This document shows, piece after piece, positions 1-5,577 of a stretch of 7,666 nucleotides of DNA (positions within the stretch are counted from its first letter, which is position 1; the number at the start of each line of letters is the position of its first letter). A program made the translations under genes and the position numbers. The stretch comes from Fimbriiglobus sp. GTDB lineage: Bacteria > Planctomycetota > Planctomycetia > Gemmatales > Gemmataceae. Below the pieces are notes generated by a model. That model did no database searches. It was not told where the DNA came from and saw nothing but the letters and a program-made list of their open reading frames with translations. The stretch lies in NCBI GenBank assembly GCA_025352585.1, contig JANXTD010000098.1, positions 1-7,666 of the forward strand, read 5' to 3'.

Positions 1-30
1 GACAGTCGGGCCGCGACGAGGGGTTTCCTG

Positions 31-1617
31 TTACGGCGCGGCGATCGGGACGACCGTGCCCTTGGTGTAGTAGCGGATGGTGCGGCTGGCGATCGGCTCC
101 GGGTCGGCCTGGAGCGGGACGATCTCGACCTTGCCGGCCTCGCTCCGCTGCTCGGACTCGACCACGAGGCCCTTGCTGATGAGGCCCTTGGCCAGAGACT
201 TGGCCTTGTCGGTGGACTTGAGGTGGCCCTTGGAGTCGGTGGTCAGGTTCAGGGTGCCCTTCGCGATCAGCTTCGCCTGGCCGGGGGTCTTGGCCTTGGC
301 GACGACCTTCTCGAGCGAGGTGCCCAGGCTGGCCGAGGCCAGGGAGTCTTCACTCAGCGTGTCGATCGAGATGACCGGCTCGTCGCCGCCGGGGTTCTTC
401 GACGGGTCCTTGGGCAGACTACCGGGCGTGATGGCCGGGGGCAGTTTGCCGTAGACGTTCATCTGGATGCGGCCGGCGTAGGTCGGGGCGAGCGTGTCGA
501 ACAGGCGGGCCGACTCGTCCTCGGGCAGCACCTTGAACGGGGCCGACGTGCCGGTCTCGCTCTTGAGGAAGCCGGTGATGTCGTACTTCTTGCCGGGCTT
601 GAGCACCCAGAGGCGGAAGCCGGAGGGGTCGCCGGCCGTGGCCAGGTCTTCGCCGTCGATGGCGATGGTGTTCTTGCCGTTGACCGTCAGCAGAATCCCG
701 ACGGGGTAGTCGAGGGTGTTGGTGACGCGGAAGGTGAACTTCTGGGTGTCCGCCGGGGTGGCGACCATCTCCTCGCGGGCGCTGTCCGGGTCGGCGGTGG
801 GGGCCTGCGGCTGGCCGTCGTAGAGGATCTCGAGCAGCACCGGCGACTCGGCCGGGGCGATCGGGGCGACGTCGGTGCCGGGCTTGTCGGGCGAGGTGCC
901 GGCGGCGCTGGCGGAGGCCTCGTCGTCGATGAGCTTGCGCGAGGTCAGCCCCTTGTTGACGCTGGCGCGGCTCAGGACGCGCTTCGAGAGGGCGAACGAC
1001 TGGCCGAGGTCGGCGAGCGTGGCGCGATCGACGGGGATCGGGACCGCCTTGCCGGCGGCCATTTCCTTCTTGATGGTGCCGAGTTTGACCAGCTTGCCGG
1101 GGGCCGCGCGGGTGAACCCGACGAGTTCGACCGTCGCGCCCTTCATGTCAGCGCTGACATGAACGATGCCGGTGACGTAGGCGTCGGGGGTCTTCTTCTC
1201 GGCGGGGTTCCACAGCACCGGCAGGCTCAGCTCGAAGAGCGTCTTGCGGCCGGCCTCCGTCGTCCAGTCGAGGGGGTGCTTGTCGTGGCGGGCCTTGGCC
1301 GCGGCGGCCTCGCCGGCGTTGGCCAGCACCGTCAGCGGGTTGGCGTCGTCGTTGGTCACCACCAGCAGGTTCTGCACCCGCTCGGCCATCTTCTGGTTCT
1401 CGGTGCCGGTCGTGAACGACGGCTTGGCGGTGCCGATCTGGGTCTGGAACTTCAGCACCGCGACGACTTTCGTCTGGAGCTTGCTGCGGACGGCGGCCGC
1501 GAGGTCCGCGCCGTCCTCGCGCATGACGCGGTCGATGTTGTCGGCCCGGCCCACGCCGGGGCAAGCCAGGAGGCCCACGAGGGCCACCGCCAGGGGGGTC
1601 ATCAGGAGTCTTGACAT
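31..1617 (-). CDS. Secreted protein with CsgG/FlgO-like N-terminal half and beta-sandwich C-terminal half; function unknown
   Basis: A 528-residue protein. I do not recognise a named family with confidence. Residues 1-25 form a signal peptide (hydrophobic core at 7-18, probable cleavage after GRA25), so it is exported. Residues 48-190 look like the alpha/beta fold of CsgG/FlgO-type envelope proteins: a KVVAVLKF strand (50-57), a helix with MAERVQNLL (77-85), and DAYVTGIVHV followed by a strand pair (145-180). Residues 235-258 are a Pro/Ala/Ser linker. Residues 259-390 look like a beta-sandwich, with VNGKNTI (312-318), LWVLKPGKKYDITGF (336-350) and APFKVLPEDES (359-369). The pattern recalls DUF4384-type modules that often accompany bacterial caspases, but this is a resemblance only. 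The tail (430-490) is Lys-rich with two KAK...AK...KG segments. The ATG start has AGGTGA seven bases upstream. The gene lies 186 bases downstream of the secreted caspase gene on the same strand, suggesting a shared role. The reading frame is confident; the function is not. Confidence 0.92.
   Translation of the reverse strand: MSRLLMTPLAVALVGLLACPGVGRADNIDRVMREDGADLAAAVRSKLQTKVVAVLKFQTQIGTAKPSFTTGTENQKMAERVQNLLVVTNDDANPLTVLANAGEAAAAKARHDKHPLDWTTEAGRKTLFELSLPVLWNPAEKKTPDAYVTGIVHVSADMKGATVELVGFTRAAPGKLVKLGTIKKEMAAGKAVPIPVDRATLADLGQSFALSKRVLSRASVNKGLTSRKLIDDEASASAAGTSPDKPGTDVAPIAPAESPVLLEILYDGQPQAPTADPDSAREEMVATPADTQKFTFRVTNTLDYPVGILLTVNGKNTIAIDGEDLATAGDPSGFRLWVLKPGKKYDITGFLKSETGTSAPFKVLPEDESARLFDTLAPTYAGRIQMNVYGKLPPAITPGSLPKDPSKNPGGDEPVISIDTLSEDSLASASLGTSLEKVVAKAKTPGQAKLIAKGTLNLTTDSKGHLKSTDKAKSLAKGLISKGLVVESEQRSEAGKVEIVPLQADPEPIASRTIRYYTKGTVVPIAAP
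1142..1163. repeat. Perfect 22-base palindrome inside a coding region
   Basis: The half-site TTCATGTCAGC is followed directly by its exact reverse complement, with no spacer. Symmetry stops at both flanks (C at 1141 and C at 1164). It lies in the 31-1617 gene and encodes the segment around VHVSADMK (residues 152-159), a predicted beta-strand and turn. It uses GTT, CAT and GCT codons, which are uncommon in this GC-rich gene. It could be an operator-like site, a restriction or methylation target, or chance; the sequence alone does not decide. Confidence 0.85.
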
Positions 1618-1624
1618 CGCGTCG

Positions 1625-1630
1625 TCACCT
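1625..1630 (-). promoter_or_regulatory. Ribosome binding site of the 1617 gene
   Basis: The minus strand reads AGGTGA, preceded by AA, seven bases before the ATG at 1617. It matches the anti-Shine-Dalgarno complement well. It supports this Met rather than the internal Met6 as the start. Confidence 0.7.
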
Positions 1631-1731
1631 TTCGAGGGCGGCCCCGCGGCGGGGGGCAGGGTTCAGGTGCGGCCGGGTCGCCACCGCCGCCCGGACGATC
1701 CGGAGAAGGTCGCACCTAATCGATTCATGCC

Positions 1732-1760
1732 ACTGTAGGCGTCCGGTCGCCGGCGTACAA
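1732..1760 (-). promoter_or_regulatory. Weak sigma-70-like promoter candidate for the 1617 gene
   Basis: On the minus strand TTGTAC (1760-1755) is followed after 17 bases by TACAGT (1737-1732). The -35 element matches three of six consensus bases and the -10 element four of six. It would give a leader of roughly 105-110 bases. Planctomycete promoters are poorly predicted from consensus, so this is only a candidate. Confidence 0.22.
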
Positions 1761-1803
1761 GTATCTTCGTCGTAGCGCACGGTCGATTTCGGTAAACTGT
1801 CGG

Positions 1804-4800
1804 CTATTTCTTCACTTGCCCCGCGAGAATCAGTTGGCTCACGTCGCCGGCCCCCGGCGTCAGGACCGGCCGCTGGATCAAGTCCTTCTGCTCGACCTTG
1901 CCCGCCGCCCCCACGTCGAGCAGGACGCGGCGTTGCACGTACGTGAAGACTTCGTCGATGGACAGTTGGCCATCTTTGGAAGTGTCCGCGGTGGCGAAGT
2001 CGGTCGTCAGGCAGTCGCGCAGGGTGGCGGTGAAGAAGCCGTGGTCGCCGGCCGGCCTCTCCCAGGCCAGTTCGCCCTCGCCGCAGGCGGCCATGACGAT
2101 CGGCCCGACGCCGTAGGGTCGGAAGTCGCGGACCACGTTCTTGCTCTGGACCTGCGCGGTCGCCCCGCCCGAGTGGCAACTGTCCATGAAGACGATCGGC
2201 TGCGCCTTGACGCGGGACAGCTCCTGGAAGAACTCCTCGGCGGAGAGCCAGGCGCGGGCCTGCTCAGGGGGGGTCTGGCGGACCAAGTCGGCCCCCGCCT
2301 TCTCGCGCGGGATGACGAGGTGCCAGCCGCGGCCGGGGCCGCCGGGCTTGGGGGCGGTGACCTGGGTGCCGTGCCCGGAGAGGTACAGGATGAACACGTC
2401 CTCCGGCTGGCTCTCGCGGGCCGCGGCCCGGATCGAATCGACGATCCCCTTCTTGGTCACCTGCTCGTCTTCGAGGGACGCCAGGCCCCCCCCCGCGAAC
2501 CGCACGCCCCGCTGCCGGGCGAACATCGTCACCATGAGCGAGGCGTCCTTCACCGCGCAACTCAAGTTGGGCTGGCCGATGCCGTCGTACTCGTTGATCC
2601 CCACCGCCAGGCCGAAGAGCTTGCTGCGCGGCTTCTCGCCGGGGCGCGGGGCGGCGACCAGGGTCGTCGCGCCGGTGCCGAAGGCCATGTCCGACGCCAG
2701 CGCGACCGCCCGCACGCTGTTCGGGCCGGACACGAGGTCGGCGGCCGGCACCGCGAAGGTCACGACGAACGGCACGCCGGGGACGAACGGCCCGGCCGGA
2801 ACCTGCATGCCGACGCGGTAGTGGCCCCGCAGCCAGAGTTCGACCCGCTGCACCGCGTTGGCCGCGCCGTCCGGCCGGGCGTGGGGGGTCACGGTGACCG
2901 TCACGACGCGCGCCCCGGCGGCGTCGGGCGCGGCGGAGGCCACGGCCACGCGCGGCGGCACGAGTTCGGCCAGCATCACCTTGTCCGGCTCGTAGGTCAG
3001 CCGGGTCAGCGCCTCGGTGAGCTTCTCGGGCTTGCGCAGGTGCGCCTCGAAGCGGGCCAGGGGGAAGAACTCCGGCGGCAGGTGCGCCGAGTCCTTCGAC
3101 AGCAGCCAGCCGGCGTAGCGGTCGCCGTTGGTCGAGCGGTCGTAGTAGCCCTCGCGGTAGCGGTACATCAGCCACTCGTTGTCGCGGAACGGCAAGAATC
3201 GCACGACGGGGCGGTGCAGCACCTGCGTCTTGGCGACGCGCAAGTCCTTGCTGCCGGCGGCGGGCGTCAGGGCGAACGCCAACTCGGAGTGCGGCGTCGG
3301 GTTGGCGAGGGTCCGCTCCCAGTCGGCGCGGGGCAGCGGGGTCCGGCTGCCGCCCGCGTAGACCTGGGCGATCGGGTCGCCGGCCGTCAGCCCCGCCTCC
3401 CACGCCGGGCTGCCGGGGGTCACGTCGGCCACGGCGAAGGCCGCCCCCTTGGCCTGGAAGGTCGCCCCGAGGATCGGCTGCGTGTCGGGCCAGTCGGCCA
3501 GCCCCCAGAAGCAGACCGACAGGTCGCGGCCGGCGGTGACTAGCCCCTTGCCGTCGAAGGCGGGGGCGATGGCGACGACGGCCCCGGCGTGGCCGGTGAA
3601 GCGGCGGACGCGGCTCGGCCCCTTGCCGGCGGCCAGCTCGAACAGGCTCGCGCCCCAGTAGTGGCCGACCGCGAGCCGCACCGGCCCCGGCCCCGGCACG
3701 AAGGTGTAGCACCAGGGGCGGTCGTCCCGCGTGGGCGAGAGCGGCAGCGCCTGACGCTCGCCGCGCGGCCCGACGGCGTACCAGGTGAACTCGTTGACCG
3801 GGTCGAATTCGACGCGCCAGCCGCCGTGGGTTTCCAGGGGCGGGACCGGCTCGTGCCCGCCGACCCAGGTGCGGCGCTGGAGGTCGAACGACCTCCACGG
3901 GCCGGCCCCGCGGGCGTTGGGGCCGCTCGGGGTCGGCGCGCGGCCGTCGCGCACGCTGAGGTGCTTGCCGTCGGCGGTCACCCCGACGGCCCAGGCGGCG
4001 CGGCCGACGCTGACCGCGCCGTCGTCGTAAGTCGGCTTCAAGCTCGCGCCGTCGAGGTGCCACAGGGTCGTCGCGTGGGTGGGGCCGCCGGCGGTCGCGA
4101 GGCGGTGCGCGTCCTTGGGGTGGAAGGCGGCCCGCTCCAGCACGACGGCGGTCTTCGCCCGCGCCGCCAGCTTCGCCCCGGTCGGCGTGAGGTCGTACAC
4201 CTCGACGGAGCCGGGCGGGTCGTGGGCGAACGGGAGTTTGCCCCCGTCGGCGGCGTAGTCGCGGGTGACGACGGCCAGCCGGTGCCCGGCGGCGTCGAGG
4301 GCGGCCGACTCGGGGAGGTGGCCCCGCGCGTACGGCACGGCGCAGGTCACGCGCCCGCTCGGCAGCGCCAGGACGGTCAGGCTCGAGCCGTCCTTCGTCT
4401 CGGCCGCGGGTACGGCGACGAGTGCCGTGCCGTCCGCGCTGGAGGCGGCCCGCTTCAGCCGCCCCCCCGGCACCTGGAACGTCGCCGGGGCCATCGCGGC
4501 GACGGTGCCGCCCTTGGGCACGACGTACCCGGTGCCGTCGCCGCGCAGGAACGCCGACTCCCCGCTGGGCACGTAGCCGACCCAGACGACGCGCGTGTCG
4601 GCCGTCGGCGTCCGGGCCACCGCCTCCGCGACGGCCCGCACCGCCGGCTGGTCCGGCTTGCTCCCGGCGACATCCCACTCCCAGACGGAGCCGTCGTCGT
4701 GGCCGACGAGGAGGCGGCTGCCGGTCGCGTCGAAGGCGAGCGACCAGGCGGCGTGGCCGGCGGCCGCGTAGGGGGTCGGCTTGGGGGCCTTGGGCGACAG

Positions 4801-5220
4801 CCCGTAGGCGACCTCGAAGCCGCGGCCGGTCAACTCCGCCACGACCACGTCCGGCGTCAGTTTGCCGAACCCGGCGTACGCGACCCGGCGGCCGCCGTGC
4901 GCCGGGGAGATCGCCAGCGCGAAGATCGCCCCACGCTGCTCGCGGAAGGTGCTCCAGCGGGCCGGCGACTGGCCGCGCAGGCCGGCCGGCTCGACCGCCC
5001 AGCGGTGGACGACCTTGTCGTCGCCCGCGGCGAACAGGGTCGCGCCGTCGGCGGTGAACGCCAGGGCGTCGCAGGCCCCGGTTCGCCCCCCGACCTGGGC
5101 GGCGATCTCCGGCTCGTCGCGGGCCAGCCGCACCACGGGCGCTTGCGCGCCGAGGCGTGCCCCCCCCAGGACGCCGAGGAGCGAGGCCACGCAAGCGAGC
5201 CGGCGGAGCGAGGGATTCAT
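1804..5220 (-). CDS. Secreted WD40-PDZ-metacaspase-type caspase family protein with EF-hand-like loop
   Basis: A 1138-residue predicted cysteine peptidase acting outside the cytoplasm. Residues 1-26 are a signal peptide (cleavage near GAQA26). Residues 46-580 are WD40 repeats, with blade ends VHRWAV (71-76), VWEWDV (179-184), TLWHLD (385-390) and VCFWGL (569-574), and a GH at 543-544. Residues 590-655 are a PDZ domain (TPGSPAWEAGLTAGDPI). Residues 661-750 are a linker with EW...YY..STNGD..GW and PEFFP, a pattern I associate with WD40-caspase proteins. Residues 755-855 look Ig-like. Residues 866-1135 are the caspase (peptidase C14) domain: GINEYDG, LSCAVKDA, ILYLSGHG with catalytic His950, and DSCHSGG with catalytic Cys1015. 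Asp1013 in DSC is the metacaspase residue that favours Arg/Lys at P1. Residues 1079-1090 fit an EF-hand loop, suggesting calcium dependence. The frame stays open 102 codons further upstream, but the Met at 5220 has a signal peptide and GAGG five bases before it. The substrate is unknown. Confidence 0.96.
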   Translation of the reverse strand: MNPSLRRLACVASLLGVLGGARLGAQAPVVRLARDEPEIAAQVGGRTGACDALAFTADGATLFAAGDDKVVHRWAVEPAGLRGQSPARWSTFREQRGAIFALAISPAHGGRRVAYAGFGKLTPDVVVAELTGRGFEVAYGLSPKAPKPTPYAAAGHAAWSLAFDATGSRLLVGHDDGSVWEWDVAGSKPDQPAVRAVAEAVARTPTADTRVVWVGYVPSGESAFLRGDGTGYVVPKGGTVAAMAPATFQVPGGRLKRAASSADGTALVAVPAAETKDGSSLTVLALPSGRVTCAVPYARGHLPESAALDAAGHRLAVVTRDYAADGGKLPFAHDPPGSVEVYDLTPTGAKLAARAKTAVVLERAAFHPKDAHRLATAGGPTHATTLWHLDGASLKPTYDDGAVSVGRAAWAVGVTADGKHLSVRDGRAPTPSGPNARGAGPWRSFDLQRRTWVGGHEPVPPLETHGGWRVEFDPVNEFTWYAVGPRGERQALPLSPTRDDRPWCYTFVPGPGPVRLAVGHYWGASLFELAAGKGPSRVRRFTGHAGAVVAIAPAFDGKGLVTAGRDLSVCFWGLADWPDTQPILGATFQAKGAAFAVADVTPGSPAWEAGLTAGDPIAQVYAGGSRTPLPRADWERTLANPTPHSELAFALTPAAGSKDLRVAKTQVLHRPVVRFLPFRDNEWLMYRYREGYYDRSTNGDRYAGWLLSKDSAHLPPEFFPLARFEAHLRKPEKLTEALTRLTYEPDKVMLAELVPPRVAVASAAPDAAGARVVTVTVTPHARPDGAANAVQRVELWLRGHYRVGMQVPAGPFVPGVPFVVTFAVPAADLVSGPNSVRAVALASDMAFGTGATTLVAAPRPGEKPRSKLFGLAVGINEYDGIGQPNLSCAVKDASLMVTMFARQRGVRFAGGGLASLEDEQVTKKGIVDSIRAAARESQPEDVFILYLSGHGTQVTAPKPGGPGRGWHLVIPREKAGADLVRQTPPEQARAWLSAEEFFQELSRVKAQPIVFMDSCHSGGATAQVQSKNVVRDFRPYGVGPIVMAACGEGELAWERPAGDHGFFTATLRDCLTTDFATADTSKDGQLSIDEVFTYVQRRVLLDVGAAGKVEQKDLIQRPVLTPGAGDVSQLILAGQVKK
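2486..2494 (-). repeat. G9 homopolymer (coding strand) within the caspase domain
   Basis: Nine consecutive C on the plus strand, read as nine G in the caspase mRNA, covering residues 909-912 (AGGG). The tract lies between the GINEYDG/VKDA region and catalytic His950. Caspase motifs on both sides are in the same frame, so the gene is in frame as sequenced. A one-base slip would remove both catalytic residues. Confidence 0.9.
5160..5167 (-). repeat. G8 homopolymer (coding strand) in the caspase signal peptide
   Basis: Eight consecutive C on the plus strand, read as G8 in the mRNA, covering residues 18-21 (LGGA) in the hydrophobic core and end of the signal peptide. A length change would shift the frame at the very beginning of the protein. 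Confidence 0.9.
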
Positions 5221-5225
5221 GCGGA

Positions 5226-5229
5226 CCTC
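5226..5229 (-). promoter_or_regulatory. Ribosome binding site that fixes the caspase gene start
   Basis: The minus strand reads GAGG five bases before the ATG at 5220. The motif is short. Together with the signal peptide that begins at this Met, it favours 5220 over the GTG at 5526, which would hide the signal peptide behind 102 residues of non-coding-like sequence. Confidence 0.55.
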
Positions 5230-5305
5230 AAGGGGAGTGCCTGGCGCGGCGGGGGAGCTTCCGCGGCCGAATCCGAACCGGGCGAGCCGTTCCCACTGCC
5301 GAACG

Positions 5306-5333
5306 AGTGTAACAGTTGACCGCGAAGCTGCAA
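5306..5333 (-). promoter_or_regulatory. Candidate sigma-70-like promoter of the caspase gene
   Basis: On the minus strand TTGCAG (5333-5328) is followed after 16 bases by TACACT (5311-5306). They match three and four of six consensus bases. Transcription would begin near 5299 and give a leader of about 80 bases. The position in the AT-richer part of the intergenic region is favourable, but the match is modest. Confidence 0.3.
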
Positions 5334-5341
5334 CGATAAAA

Positions 5342-5416
5342 GGAGCGGCGTGCGAAATATTTCCCGGCTCCGTTTGGAATCCCTGATGGCTCCTGCCCTC
5401 CCGTGTGTGCGGAGCC
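5342..5416. repeat. Cluster of GGAGCC-type hexamers, possible operator array
   Basis: GGAGCG at 5342-5347, GGCTCC at 5366-5371, GGCTCC at 5388-5393 and GGAGCC at 5411-5416. The second and third are direct repeats; the fourth is their exact inverted copy and the first an inverted copy with one mismatch. Successive starts are 24, 22 and 23 bases apart, about two DNA helical turns. The outer pairs could also form stems in RNA. The role as protein binding sites is an inference. Confidence 0.4.
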
Positions 5417-5565
5417 TCTTCAACCGCCCCAGCCGGCCTTATCCGACAAATAATGCCTAGCTTCCTTGGAGGATTCGCCCGGCATCCGACGATGAATTGA
5501 GTGTGGGCTACTGTCACCGACCGCACGGATCGTGGCCGGCGTCGCCCACCTTGAACACCGTCGTT

Positions 5566-5571
5566 AGGGAG
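5566..5571 (+). promoter_or_regulatory. Ribosome binding site that fixes the barrel-protein start
   Basis: AGGGAG lies six bases before the ATG at 5578. It favours this start over the in-frame TTG at 5497, which has no well-spaced ribosome binding site and would bury the hydrophobic N-terminus. Confidence 0.6.
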
Positions 5572-5577
5572 CGTGGA

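Larger units (their letters stand above)
1618..1803. other. Intergenic region between the caspase gene and the downstream secreted-protein gene
   Basis: These 186 bases separate two minus-strand genes. The half next to the caspase stop (about 1715-1803) is less GC-rich than the genes and holds the weak promoter candidate listed separately. The half next to the 1617 start is GC-rich. There GCCCC at 1641-1645 can pair with the G run at 1651-1656, forming a possible stem just upstream of the ribosome binding site on the mRNA. I see no convincing rho-independent terminator after the caspase stop, so read-through from the caspase gene is possible. Confidence 0.6.
5221..5577. other. Divergent intergenic region between the caspase and barrel-protein genes
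   Basis: These 357 bases hold no supportable gene. They are visibly more AT-rich than the flanking genes, mainly at 5306-5365 and 5440-5510. Contents: a minus-strand promoter candidate (5306-5333); GAAATATTTC, a 10-base palindrome at 5354-5363; four GGAGC(C)-type hexamers between 5342 and 5416; and ATCCGA at 5271, 5441 and 5484, the last two extended to ATCCGAC. GGAGG occurs at 5468-5472, but no usable start lies at a suitable distance. I found no convincing -35/-10 pair for the plus-strand gene. AATAAT at 5449-5454 could be a -10 element without a recognisable -35. Confidence 0.65.

Noticed and set aside
223..1614. Long plus-strand open frame (463 codons) opposite the secreted-protein gene
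   Set aside because: Low-complexity Gly/Arg/Val composition typical of an antisense shadow in GC-rich DNA. The minus frame has a signal peptide, a ribosome binding site and recognisable folds.
1804..5220. Calling the caspase a phage-defence effector
   Set aside because: The signal peptide points to export, no defence genes or mobile elements are nearby, and the WD40/PDZ layout does not match a known defence caspase system that I can name.
1816..5319. Two long plus-strand open frames (1816-3543 and 3589-5319) and a 976-codon minus frame (2264-5194) overlapping the caspase gene
   Set aside because: Their translations are rich in Arg, Gly and Pro with no domain pattern. The caspase frame explains the whole region with ordered domains.
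5466..5499. GGAGG at 5468-5472 followed by ATG AAT TGA at 5492-5500 as a leader peptide
   Set aside because: The spacing of 19 bases is too long for efficient initiation and the frame is only two codons.
5221..5526. N-terminal extension of the caspase gene to a GTG at 5526
   Set aside because: The extra 102 residues show no domain and cover the AT-rich intergenic region. They would place the signal peptide inside the protein.
5497..5577. TTG start of the barrel gene at 5497
   Set aside because: No ribosome binding site at a usable distance, while the ATG at 5578 has AGGGAG six bases upstream and begins a hydrophobic export signal.
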